From contig NZ_LR733406.1 of assembly GCF_902506505.1 (NCBI RefSeq), positions 2,318,117 to 2,382,116 on the forward strand: a stretch of 64,000 nt of DNA, written 5' to 3'. Under the pieces are notes generated by a model. It ran no database searches. It saw nothing but the letters and a program-made list of their open reading frames with translations, and had not been told where the DNA came from. Position numbers and translations under genes: made by a program. This stretch comes from Pseudomonas sp. 8AS. GTDB lineage: Bacteria; Pseudomonadota; Gammaproteobacteria; Pseudomonadales; Pseudomonadaceae. Shown in pieces: positions 27,086 to 34,856 of the stretch. Numbering within the stretch: position 1 is the first letter of the stretch; every line of letters starts with the position of its first letter.

Positions 27086-27180
27086 CTCCAACGGCGGAGT
27101 CAGTTCATAGACAATGGCGTCGCTTCTGGTTACCAACCGCGTGGTAACTGGGGCGGCGCCTTTTTGTTCAACGGCGGAAC
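27086..27180 (+). promoter_or_regulatory. ANTAR (NasT) target leader and attenuator ahead of nasS
   Basis: Two stem-loops have hexaloops with A at position 1 and G at position 4, the ANTAR-recognition rule: CTCC-AACGGC-GGAG (27086-27099) and GAC-AATGGC-GTC (27110-27121). The second overlaps the foot of a terminator: GGCGTCGC (27116-27123) pairs with GCGGCGCC (27153-27160), with an inner GTTACC/GGTAAC stem, then TTTTT. A third AACGGC loop (27170-27175) lies 12 bp before the nasS ATG. The layout predicts NasT antitermination. Confidence 0.75.
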
Positions 27181-27187
27181 AAAGCAA

Positions 27188-28402
27188 ATGAGCGAAATCA
27201 AGAGTACCCGTAGCGACACCCTGGCCTGGGTTGCAGGCTCCGATGCACCGGAAAAGAGCGTGCTGGACCTGGGCTTCATGGCCCTGACCGATTCCGCCTC
27301 GCTGATCGTCGCGGCCACCCAGGGCTTTGCCCAGCCCTACGGCCTGACCCTCAACCTGCAGCGCCAGGCCTCCTGGGCCACCCTGCGCGACAAGCTGCTA
27401 TCTGGCGAGCTGGACGCCGCACAAGCCCTTTACGGCCAGGTCTACGGCATTCACCTGGGCCTCAGTGGCCCGGCCACCGACATGGCCATCCTCATGGGCC
27501 TGTGCCAGAACGGCCAGGCGATCAACCTGTCCGAGCCGCTCAAGCAGGCCGGCGTGACCAGTGCCGAAGCATTGGCCAATCGCGCGCGCCAAAGCGGTGC
27601 AAAATTGACCTTCGCCCAGACTTTCCCCACCGGCACCCACGCCATGTGGTTGTACTACTGGCTGGCCGCCCAGGGCATCCATCCGCTGGAAGACGTCAAT
27701 ACCGTGGTGGTGCCGCCCTCGCAGATGGTTGCCCACCTCAAGGCCGCGCGCATCGACGGCTTCTGCGCCGGTGGCCCCTGGGGCGCGCTGGCGGTCGAGG
27801 AGCATCAGGGCTTCACTCTGGCCACCAGTCAGATGATCTGGGCCGACCACCCGGAAAAGGTCCTAGGCGTCACCCGCGAGTTCGTCGAGCAGTACCCCAA
27901 CACCGCGCGCGCCCTGACCATGGCCGTGCTGGAAGCCAGCCGCTTCATCGACGAAAATGAAGAGAACAAGCGCAGCACGGCCCAACTGATCAGCGGTCGC
28001 GAGTATGTCGATGCACCACTATCGAGCATCGAGCCGCGTTTCCTCGGCCAGTACCAAGACGGTCTCGGTCACGCTTGGCTGGACGCCCATCCGCTGCGCT
28101 TCTTCGCCGACGGCCAGGTGACCATGCCCTGGCTGTCGGACGGCATCTGGTTCATGACCCAGTTCCGCCGCTGGGGCTTGCTCAAGGACGACCCGGACTA
28201 CCTGGCTATCGCCCGGCAGATCCACCAGCTCGACCTCTACCAGCAGGCCGCCGAAGCCCTGGGCATCAGCGTGCCGGACACGCCCATGCGCAGCAGCACC
28301 CTGCTCGACGGCACCGTCTGGAACGGCCAGGACCCGGCGCTCTACGCCAACAGTTTTGCCATTCATGCGCGCAGCGGCCTGGCCGCGCCCATCGCCCTGT
28401 AA
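27188..28402 (+). CDS. nasS: NasS, cytoplasmic nitrate sensor of the NrtA fold
   Basis: A 404-residue protein closely related to the transporter protein encoded at 31739-33022, sharing segments such as TFAQTFPTGTHAMWLYYWLA, but with no signal peptide or TAT motif. This is the hallmark of NasS, which binds nitrate or nitrite in the cytoplasm and releases NasT when ligand is present. The ATG at 27188 follows the leader attenuator; the longer ORF upstream reads through the leader RNA and is rejected. NasT follows after 21 bp. Confidence 0.9.
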   Translation: MSEIKSTRSDTLAWVAGSDAPEKSVLDLGFMALTDSASLIVAATQGFAQPYGLTLNLQRQASWATLRDKLLSGELDAAQALYGQVYGIHLGLSGPATDMAILMGLCQNGQAINLSEPLKQAGVTSAEALANRARQSGAKLTFAQTFPTGTHAMWLYYWLAAQGIHPLEDVNTVVVPPSQMVAHLKAARIDGFCAGGPWGALAVEEHQGFTLATSQMIWADHPEKVLGVTREFVEQYPNTARALTMAVLEASRFIDENEENKRSTAQLISGREYVDAPLSSIEPRFLGQYQDGLGHAWLDAHPLRFFADGQVTMPWLSDGIWFMTQFRRWGLLKDDPDYLAIARQIHQLDLYQQAAEALGISVPDTPMRSSTLLDGTVWNGQDPALYANSFAIHARSGLAAPIAL

Positions 28403-28423
28403 CACTGCGAGACGAACGCCAAC

Positions 28424-29002
28424 ATGCTACGAATTCTGCTGATCAACGACACCCCGAAGAAGGTCGGACGCCTGAAGAACGCGCTGATCGAGGCGGGCTT
28501 CGAGGTCATCGACGAGTCGGGGCTGACCATCGACCTGCCCGAGCGCGTCGAGGCCGTGCGCCCCGACGTGATCCTGATCGATACCGAGTCGCCGGGCCGC
28601 GACGTGATGGAGCAGGTGGTGCTGGTGACCCGTGACCAGCCACGGCCGATCGTCATGTTCACCGACGAACACGACCCCAGCGTGATGCGTCAGGCGATCC
28701 AGTCCGGGGTCAGCGCCTACATAGTCGAAGGCATTCATGCCCAGCGCCTGCAACCGATCCTCGACGTGGCCATGGCCCGCTTCGAGAGCGACCAGGCCCT
28801 GCGTGCCCAGTTGCAGGCACGCGACGAGCAGCTGGCTGAACGTAAGCGCATCGAGCTGGCCAAGGGTCTGCTGATGAAGATGAAGAGCTGCAACGAGGAG
28901 GACGCCTACACTCTGATGCGCCGGCAGGCCATGAGCCGCCAGCAGAAGCTGATCCAGGTGGCCGAGCAGATCATCGCCATGCACGACATGCTGGGTAACT
29001 GA
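28424..29002 (+). CDS. nasT: NasT, ANTAR-domain antiterminator
   Basis: A 192-residue response-regulator-like protein. The receiver-like domain (about 1-120) retains an Asp in ILIDTES but is probably not phosphorylated in this family. The C-terminal ANTAR domain (about 135-190) shows RKRIELAKGLLMKMKSCNEE and AYTLMRRQAMSRQ. NasT binds paired hexaloop hairpins in leader RNAs to prevent termination; NasS holds it inactive when nitrate is absent. Both target-type leaders in this window (27086 and 31625) match its recognition pattern. Confidence 0.92.
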   Translation: MLRILLINDTPKKVGRLKNALIEAGFEVIDESGLTIDLPERVEAVRPDVILIDTESPGRDVMEQVVLVTRDQPRPIVMFTDEHDPSVMRQAIQSGVSAYIVEGIHAQRLQPILDVAMARFESDQALRAQLQARDEQLAERKRIELAKGLLMKMKSCNEEDAYTLMRRQAMSRQQKLIQVAEQIIAMHDMLGN

Positions 29003-29130
29003 AGAAGGCACGGGGCGCCGCGCGCCCCGCTCGACAAACCCCACTGCCAACGCTTATCTTCGCCGCCTGGCCAGCACACTGGCCAACGTCGCTCGGACGG
29101 TTCCGGGCGCTTACGTACCTCGAGGAAAGC

Positions 29131-30366
29131 ATGGCTGAACAAGCTAAGCGCCGTTTTGCGCGCATCGATCGTCTCCCCCCCTACGTTTTCAACATCACCG
29201 CCGAACTGAAGATGGCCGCCCGCCGCCGTGGCGAGGACATCATCGACTTCAGCATGGGCAACCCCGATGGCGCCACGCCGCCGCACATAGTCGAAAAGCT
29301 GGTGCAGGTCGCCCAGCGCGACGACACCCACGGCTACTCCACCTCGCGCGGCATTCCACGCCTGCGCCGCGCCATCTCGCGCTGGTACAAGGATCGCTAC
29401 GACGTCGAGATCGACCCGGAAAGCGAAGCCATCGTCACCATCGGCTCCAAGGAAGGCCTGGCGCACCTGATGCTGGCCACCCTGGATCACGGCGACACCG
29501 TGCTGGTGCCCAACCCCAGCTACCCGATCCACATCTACGGCGCGGTAATCGCCGGTGCCCAGGTGCGCTCGGTGCCGCTGGTGCCTGGCGTGGATTTCTT
29601 CGCCGAGCTGGAGCGGGCGATTCGCGAGTCGATCCCCAAGCCGAAGATGATGATCCTCGGCTTCCCCTCCAACCCCACCGCCCAGTGCGTGGAGCTGGAC
29701 TTCTTCGAGCGCGTGGTGGCCCTGGCCAAGCAGTACGACGTGCTGGTGATCCACGACCTGGCCTATGCCGACATCGTCTACGACGGCTGGAAAGCCCCGT
29801 CGATCATGCAGGTGGAAGGCGCCAAGGACATCGCCGTCGAGTTCTTCACCCTGTCCAAGAGCTACAACATGGCCGGCTGGCGCATCGGCTTCATGGTCGG
29901 CAACCCGGAACTGGTCAGTGCCCTGGCGCGGATCAAGAGCTACCATGACTACGGCACCTTCACCCCGCTGCAGGTAGCCGCCATCGCCGCGCTGGAGGGC
30001 GACCAGCAGTGCGTGCGCGATATCGCCGAGCAGTACCGCCAGCGCCGCAACATGCTGGTCAAGGGCCTGCATGAAGCCGGCTGGATGGTGGAGAAGCCCA
30101 AGGCCTCTATGTACATCTGGGCCAAGATTCCCGAGCCCTATGCCCACCTCGGCTCGCTGGAGTTCGCCAAGAAGCTGCTGCTGGAAGCCAAGGTCTGCGT
30201 TTCACCCGGTATCGGCTTCGGCGACTACGGCGATGACCATGTGCGCTTTGCCCTGATCGAAAACCAGGACCGTACCCGCCAGGCGATTCGCGGGATCAAG
30301 GCGATGTTCCGCGCCGATGGGCTGGTGCAGGCGCCAGCGGCCAAGTCGCGTAAAGCCGCCGACTGA
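29131..30366 (+). CDS. Fold-type I aminotransferase, AlaC-like (probable alanine transaminase)
   Basis: A 411-residue PLP enzyme of the AlaC/AlaA class. Visible are FSMGNPDGATPPHIV (substrate-binding region, about 41-55), the Asn in FPSNPTAQCVELDF, Asp-x-Tyr in HDLAYADIVYDG, the Schiff-base Lys in LSKSYNMAGWRIGF (about 247-260) and the carboxylate-binding Arg in VRFALIEN near 371. It most likely interconverts alanine/glutamate and pyruvate/2-oxoglutarate. It lies downstream of nasT by 128 bp; a nitrogen-assimilation link is positional. A palindromic repeat follows the stop. Confidence 0.85.
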   Translation: MAEQAKRRFARIDRLPPYVFNITAELKMAARRRGEDIIDFSMGNPDGATPPHIVEKLVQVAQRDDTHGYSTSRGIPRLRRAISRWYKDRYDVEIDPESEAIVTIGSKEGLAHLMLATLDHGDTVLVPNPSYPIHIYGAVIAGAQVRSVPLVPGVDFFAELERAIRESIPKPKMMILGFPSNPTAQCVELDFFERVVALAKQYDVLVIHDLAYADIVYDGWKAPSIMQVEGAKDIAVEFFTLSKSYNMAGWRIGFMVGNPELVSALARIKSYHDYGTFTPLQVAAIAALEGDQQCVRDIAEQYRQRRNMLVKGLHEAGWMVEKPKASMYIWAKIPEPYAHLGSLEFAKKLLLEAKVCVSPGIGFGDYGDDHVRFALIENQDRTRQAIRGIKAMFRADGLVQAPAAKSRKAAD

Positions 30367-30374
30367 CGCTTATA

Positions 30375-30441
30375 CCGTAGGGTGCGCCGCGCGCACCGAA
30401 GCCTTGCACGGGCTACTTGGTGCGCACGGCGCACCCTACGG
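30375..30441. repeat. Palindromic repeat with GTAGGGTGCGCC arms
   Basis: CCGTAGGGTGCGCCG (30375-30389) and its exact inverse (30427-30441) flank a spacer with a second GCGCACC/GGTGCGC pairing. This resembles intergenic repeats scattered through Pseudomonas genomes; no coding potential. Confidence 0.75.
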
Positions 30442-30454
30442 CAGCCAGAAACAC

Positions 30455-30489
30455 CAAGCCCCCGACAGAGCGCATCTGCCGGGGGCTTG
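30455..30489 (-). terminator. Terminator for the 30495 lipoprotein gene
   Basis: CAAGCCCCCG and CGGGGGCTTG form a 10-bp stem with a 15-nt loop directly after the minus-strand stop. Confidence 0.75.
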
Positions 30490-30494
30490 TCATT

Positions 30495-30881
30495 TCAGCT
30501 GGAGTAATCCAGGGCGGTCCAGGCGCGGCTGAGGCCATTGCCGATCACGCAGTCAGGGCGTGCCAGTTGCTGATTGCCGCTCGGCGCCAGGCGGGTAATC
30601 TCGCCGAACTCGTCACGCTCGGTGAGCCACTGCAACTTGCCGCAGTTGGCTGTCTCGATCACATAGCTGGCGGCAATGCTGGAGTGCTGCCCAGGCAGCT
30701 TGACCACATCCAGCACCCGCCCCGCTTCCTCGACTCGCTTGCCATCGGATACCAGCACCGCCCAGGCGGCGCCGTCCTCGATAACCAGATAGGCGCCATT
30801 GGCCTTGGGCTGTTCCAGTTGTGGCTGCGCGCAGCCACCCAGCAGGGCCAATAGCAGAAGTGTCATCAGCTTGTGGTGCAT
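30495..30881 (-). CDS. Putative lipoprotein, uncharacterised
   Basis: A 128-residue protein with a clear lipobox (LLALLGGCAQPQ, Cys17). The rest is a small soluble domain with ANGAYLVIEDGAAWAVLVSD and a pair of cysteines (ANCGKLQW near 83 and RPDCVIGNG near 111) that could form a disulfide. No family is recognised. AGAGGAGCC precedes the ATG. It is encoded opposite to its neighbours in the nitrate region and may be unrelated to it. Confidence 0.75.
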   Translation of the reverse strand: MHHKLMTLLLLALLGGCAQPQLEQPKANGAYLVIEDGAAWAVLVSDGKRVEEAGRVLDVVKLPGQHSSIAASYVIETANCGKLQWLTERDEFGEITRLAPSGNQQLARPDCVIGNGLSRAWTALDYSS

Positions 30882-31040
30882 ATAAGCGGCTCCTCTCTCG
30901 GTTGATCCCCTGCGGGGCTGATCGGTAGTGCGTGAGCCAACTATTATCCAATACTGTTTATTTGTACAGTGCTTTCTATTACCCTGTCGCCACCCGCACA
31001 ACCAGCACCGCGTCCAGGTGCATAGCAGAGGATCACCACC

Positions 31041-31367
31041 ATGCAGGACGTACTGCAGCTGAAGAACAAAGTGAACCGGATGCCGCTGGAAAGTGTCCGC
31101 GCCATGGTCGAGGAACTGCATCTGGAAGGCCTGGTGACCGGTAGCAAGACGCCATTTCAGCGCGTGCACTTCAACACCTGCTTCGCCGAGATCGAGGCCT
31201 TGTTGCAGCGCGCCGGCTATCACCGCCAGCTGGATGTGGTCGGCTACCAGGGCCAGGCCTATGCCCTGTTCGATCCGGCGCGCTGGGAAGCGGTGGAGGT
31301 GCTGCGCTGGCTGCGCGATTACGTCGAAGCGCTCGCCAGCCAGCCACTGCTGACCTTGCGCAGCTAG
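31041..31367 (+). CDS. Hypothetical protein (108 aa) upstream of the nitrate transporter
   Basis: A 108-residue cytosolic protein that I do not recognise. It begins MQDVLQLKNKVNRMPLESVR and contains two amphipathic helices, a single Cys in HFNTCFAEIEALLQRAGY (about 45-62) and the segment VVGYQGQAYALFDPARW (about 68-84). GAGGA lies 9 bp before the ATG. It sits between the nasST/aminotransferase block and the nasF leader on the same strand, so nitrate-linked expression is possible but not shown. Confidence 0.65.
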   Translation: MQDVLQLKNKVNRMPLESVRAMVEELHLEGLVTGSKTPFQRVHFNTCFAEIEALLQRAGYHRQLDVVGYQGQAYALFDPARWEAVEVLRWLRDYVEALASQPLLTLRS

Positions 31368-31581
31368 CCCGCCCACCGAACCAAAAACGCACACGACAGC
31401 GCACCGCAGCACCGCCGTGACTCGAAAATCACCCGCAACAGCCATCTACCGACACGCCACTCACAGCTTCTCGCACATCCCCGCCGCACAGCTAACCGCT
31501 TGATTAAGCAGCACTATTCAAGAACCTTCCGCGCCTGCTGAAGCGCTTGGCGGCGTTGCCGCCTGGGCATCGAATAAAAAC

Positions 31582-31597
31582 TGGCAAGCCCCTTGCA
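31582..31597 (+). promoter_or_regulatory. Sigma-54 promoter of nasFED
   Basis: TGGCAAGCCCCTTGCA is a near-perfect -24/-12 element (GG 31583-31584, GC 31595-31596). The preceding 214 bp (31368-31581) hold no gene and probably the activator sites; no unambiguous NtrC dyad was identified by eye. Confidence 0.82.
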
Positions 31598-31624
31598 ATA
31601 CCCTCAATAGATTCCTGCGCAGCA

Positions 31625-31716
31625 CACCAACGGCGGTGGGCCGCGGATCACGGACAACGGCGTCCGCCAGAGCACCCTCTCCCATCGGGCTCCTCTGGCG
31701 TACGCCGTTTTTATTT
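31625..31716 (+). promoter_or_regulatory. ANTAR (NasT) target leader and attenuator ahead of nasF
   Basis: Two tandem hexaloop hairpins, CACC-AACGGC-GGTG (31625-31638) and GGAC-AACGGC-GTCC (31652-31665), are followed by a long terminator: 31657-31672 pairs with 31693-31708 (15 of 16 bp) and then TTTTTATTT. The second hairpin shares sequence with the terminator's left arm, so NasT binding to the hairpin pair and terminator formation are mutually exclusive. Confidence 0.85.
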
Positions 31717-31738
31717 GCCCATGAAAAAGGAAAACTCC

Positions 31739-33022
31739 ATGAGTGATCGTGATTCCAAAGACCCGGTTAACAACAGCCGCCGCAATTTCCTCAAGCACTC
31801 CATCGCCGTCGCCGGCACCATCGGCGGGGTTGCCGCCCTCGGCCTGTCCGCCCCCGGTTTCCTGCGCAGCGCGGCCTATGCCGCCGGCTCCGATGCACCG
31901 GAAAAGGCCGTGCTGAATATCGGCTTCATCCCGCTGACCGACTGCGCCTCGGTGGTGGTCGCCGCCACCCAGGGCTTCGCAGCCAAATACGGCCTGACCA
32001 TCAACCCGAGCAAGGAAGCCTCCTGGGCCGGCGTGCGCGACAAGCTGAACACCGGCGAGCTGGATGCCTCCCACGTGCTGTACGGCATGATGTACGGCTC
32101 GCAGCTGGGCGTCGCCGGGCCGCAGAAGGACATGGCCGTGCTCATGGGCCTGAACCAGAATGGCCAAGGCATCACCCTGTCCAAGCAGCTCAAGGAAGCC
32201 GGCGTCACCACCGGCGAGCAACTGGCCGCACACATCAAGAAAGGCGGCAACCCGCTGACCTTCGCCCAGACCTTCCCCACCGGCACCCACGCCATGTGGC
32301 TGTACTACTGGCTGGCCAACTACGGCATCAACCCCTTCACCGACGTGAAAACCATCACCGTGCCGCCACCGCAGATGGTCGCCAACATGCGCGTCGGCAA
32401 CATGGATGGTTTCTGCGTCGGCGAGCCCTGGGGCGCCCGTGCGGTGTTCGACAAGATCGGCTTCACCGCCGCCACCACCCAGCAGATCTGGGCCGACCAC
32501 CCGGAGAAAGTCCTCGGCTGCTCCCGCGAGTTCGTCGAGCAGAACCCCAACACCGCCCGCGCCCTGGTCATGGCCCTGCTGGAGGCCAGCCGCTTCATCG
32601 ATGCCAGCGAGGCGAACAAGAAGGCCACCGCCAAGCTCATCTCCGGCAAGGCCTATGTCAACGCGCCGACCGAAGTCATCGAACAGCGCTTTATTGGCAA
32701 CTACGAGGACGGCCTGGGCAACAGCTGGCAGGACAAGAACCCGATGGTCTTCTGCAAGGAAGGCAGCGTGAACTTCCCCTACCACTCCGACGGCATGTGG
32801 TTCCTCACCCAGTTCAAGCGCTGGGGGCTGATCAAGGACGACCCGGACTACGCCGCCGTGGCTGCGCAGATCAACCAGACCAAGCTCTACAGCGAAGCCG
32901 CCAGCGCCCTGGGCCTGGTCGTGCCGAGCAGTGTGATGCGCTCCAGCACCCTGATCGACGGCAAGGTGTGGGACGGTTCCAACCCGGCCGCCTACGCCAA
33001 CTCCTTCGCGATTAAAGCCTGA
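31739..33022 (+). CDS. nasF: Nitrate ABC transporter periplasmic binding protein (NrtA/NasF)
   Basis: A 427-residue CmpA/NrtA-family protein. The N-terminus has a textbook twin-arginine signal (SRRNFLKHSIAVAGTIGG, about 15-32), so it is exported folded. The mature domain shares long segments with NasS. It captures nitrate (possibly nitrite) for the NasE-NasD pump. The ATG at 31739 has AAAAAGG 8 bp upstream; another ATG six codons earlier is less well placed. It is first in nasFED, controlled by a sigma-54 promoter and a NasT-type leader. Confidence 0.93.
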   Translation: MSDRDSKDPVNNSRRNFLKHSIAVAGTIGGVAALGLSAPGFLRSAAYAAGSDAPEKAVLNIGFIPLTDCASVVVAATQGFAAKYGLTINPSKEASWAGVRDKLNTGELDASHVLYGMMYGSQLGVAGPQKDMAVLMGLNQNGQGITLSKQLKEAGVTTGEQLAAHIKKGGNPLTFAQTFPTGTHAMWLYYWLANYGINPFTDVKTITVPPPQMVANMRVGNMDGFCVGEPWGARAVFDKIGFTAATTQQIWADHPEKVLGCSREFVEQNPNTARALVMALLEASRFIDASEANKKATAKLISGKAYVNAPTEVIEQRFIGNYEDGLGNSWQDKNPMVFCKEGSVNFPYHSDGMWFLTQFKRWGLIKDDPDYAAVAAQINQTKLYSEAASALGLVVPSSVMRSSTLIDGKVWDGSNPAAYANSFAIKA

Positions 33023-33039
33023 TTTTCGGAGGCACCTAG

Positions 33040-33897
33040 ATGAACGCTCCAGTGAAAACACCACTGACAATGGCCACCCCGGTTGCCCCCAGCAGCACTC
33101 CGCGCCGGGTCCTGCCCGGCGCGGAGGCCATCACCAACCTGATCAAGGCAGTCATTCCGCCGCTGCTCGGCATTGCCCTGTTCATCGGCGTCTGGGCCCT
33201 GATCGCAACCCGCAGCGAAGGTCTGCCGGGCCCCTTGTCGACCTGGTATTCGGCACTGGAGCTGTTCGCCGATCCGTTCTATGACAACGGCCCGAACGAC
33301 ATGGGCATCGGCTGGAATATCCTGCATTCCCTTGGCCGTGTCGGTCTGGGCTTCGGCCTGGCAGCGCTGATCGGTATTCCGCTCGGTTTCGCCATCGGCC
33401 GCTTCGCCTTCCTCGCCAACATGCTCTCGCCAATCATCAGCCTGCTGCGTCCGGTTTCGCCGCTGGCCTGGCTGCCGATCGGCCTGCTGGTGTTCGAGGC
33501 GGCAGGACCTGCCTCGATCTGGGTGATCTTCATCAGCTCGATCTGGCCGATCATTCTCAACACGGCCGCCGGCGTCGCCAGCGTGCCGCAGGACTATTTG
33601 AACGTGGCGCGCGTGCTCAAGCTGTCGGAGTTCAAGGTGCTCACCCGCATCCTCTTCCCCGCCGTGCTGCCGCACCTGATGACCGGCATCCGCCTGGCCA
33701 TCGGCGTGGCCTGGCTGGTGATCGTCGCCGCGGAAATGCTCACCGGTGGCACCGGCCTGGGCTTCTGGGTGTGGGACGAGTGGAACAACCTCAACGTCGA
33801 ACACATCCTCATCGCCATCATCATCGTCGGCCTGGTCGGCCTGGCCCTGGAGCAAGCCCTGCTCCTGCTGGCCAAGCGCTTCGATTACGCCAGCTAA
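33040..33897 (+). CDS. nasE: Nitrate ABC transporter permease (NrtB/NasE)
   Basis: A 285-residue inner-membrane permease with about six helices. The cytoplasmic coupling (EAA-type) loop is seen in AAGVASVPQDYLNVARVLKL (about 181-200), followed by LTRILFPAVLPHLMTGIR. It pairs with the NasD ATPase and NasF binding protein. CGGAGG lies 9 bp before the ATG, 17 bp after nasF. A palindromic repeat separates it from nasD. Confidence 0.93.
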   Translation: MNAPVKTPLTMATPVAPSSTPRRVLPGAEAITNLIKAVIPPLLGIALFIGVWALIATRSEGLPGPLSTWYSALELFADPFYDNGPNDMGIGWNILHSLGRVGLGFGLAALIGIPLGFAIGRFAFLANMLSPIISLLRPVSPLAWLPIGLLVFEAAGPASIWVIFISSIWPIILNTAAGVASVPQDYLNVARVLKLSEFKVLTRILFPAVLPHLMTGIRLAIGVAWLVIVAAEMLTGGTGLGFWVWDEWNNLNVEHILIAIIIVGLVGLALEQALLLLAKRFDYAS

Positions 33898-33907
33898 GCA
33901 TTTTTCT

Positions 33908-33978
33908 GTAGGAGCCAGCTTGCTGGCGATCCATCACGGCAGCGAGTAGCCAATGATCGCCAGCCAGCTGGCTCCTAC
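33908..33978. repeat. Inverted REP-like pair inside the nasFED operon
   Basis: Two 23-bp REP-like units (GTAGGAGCCAGCTTGCTGGC at 33908, inverse at 33956-33978) match with one difference and face each other across 25 bp. Such GTAGGAGC repeats are abundant in Pseudomonas. It lies between nasE and nasD, within the operon. Confidence 0.85.
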
Positions 33979-33997
33979 ACCAGACAGGAGAATATCG

Positions 33998-34789
33998 ATG
34001 GACAAGTTCGTCGAGCTGACCCACGTCAGCAAACACTTCGATACCAAGAAAGGCCGCTTCCAGGCGCTCAGTGACGTCAACCTGAGCATCGCCAAGGGCG
34101 AGTTCGTTTCGCTGATCGGCCACTCCGGCTGCGGCAAATCCACCGTGCTCAACCTGATCGCCGGCCTGCTCGAGGCCAGCGAAGGCGGGCTGATCTGCAA
34201 CGGCCGCGAGATCGACGGCCCCGGCCCGGAGCGCGCCGTAGTGTTCCAGAACCACAGCCTGCTGCCCTGGATGACCTGCTTCGGCAACGTCCATCTGGCG
34301 GTGGAAAAGGTCTTCGGCGGCAAGGAAAGCAAGGTCCAGCTGAAGGCGCGCACCGAAGCGGCGCTGCATATGGTCGGCCTGAGCCACGCCAGCCACAAGC
34401 ACCCCAACGAGATCTCCGGCGGCATGAAACAGCGCGTCGGCATCGCCCGCGCCCTGGCCATGGAACCCAAGGTACTGCTGATGGACGAGCCGTTCGGTGC
34501 GCTGGACGCCCTGACCCGCGCCCACCTGCAGGACGAGCTGCTGCGCATCGTCGGCGAGACCCACAGCACCGTGGTGATGGTCACCCATGACGTCGACGAA
34601 GCCGTGCTGCTCTCGGACCGCATCGTGATGATGACCAACGGCCCGGCGGCGACCATCGGCGATATCGTCAAAGTGCAGCTGGAACGCCCACGCAACCGCC
34701 TGGCCCTGGCCAACGACAGCCAGTACCACGAGTACCGCACGGCGGTGCTGGAGTTCCTCTACCAGCGCCAGCAGCGCCCCGCCGCCTAG
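33998..34789 (+). CDS. nasD: Nitrate ABC transporter ATP-binding protein (NrtD/NasD)
   Basis: A 263-residue ABC ATPase: Walker A GHSGCGKST (about 43-51), Q-loop in VFQNHSLLPW, signature ISGGMKQR (about 141-148), Walker B VLLMDEPFG (about 164-172) and the switch His in VTHDVDEA. It lacks the NrtA-like extension of cyanobacterial NrtC. Start ATG at 33998 follows CAGGAG; the in-frame sequence upstream is REP repeat. No nitrate or nitrite reductase gene follows; a terminator does. Confidence 0.93.
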   Translation: MDKFVELTHVSKHFDTKKGRFQALSDVNLSIAKGEFVSLIGHSGCGKSTVLNLIAGLLEASEGGLICNGREIDGPGPERAVVFQNHSLLPWMTCFGNVHLAVEKVFGGKESKVQLKARTEAALHMVGLSHASHKHPNEISGGMKQRVGIARALAMEPKVLLMDEPFGALDALTRAHLQDELLRIVGETHSTVVMVTHDVDEAVLLSDRIVMMTNGPAATIGDIVKVQLERPRNRLALANDSQYHEYRTAVLEFLYQRQQRPAA

Positions 34790-34814
34790 TTTCCCGGCCT
34801 GCCGGCCCCTCGAC

Positions 34815-34837
34815 GCCCGGTCTCGTACCGGGCTTTT
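34815..34837 (+). terminator. Terminator after nasD
   Basis: GCCCGG-tctcgta-CCGGGC followed by TTTT. Confidence 0.82.
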
Positions 34838-34856
34838 AATGTTGCGTGGGCTCGAC

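Noticed and set aside
31368..31581. NtrC binding dyads upstream of the nasF sigma-54 promoter
   Set aside because: GCACC-like half sites occur, but no convincing GCAC-N-GTGC palindrome could be confirmed by eye.
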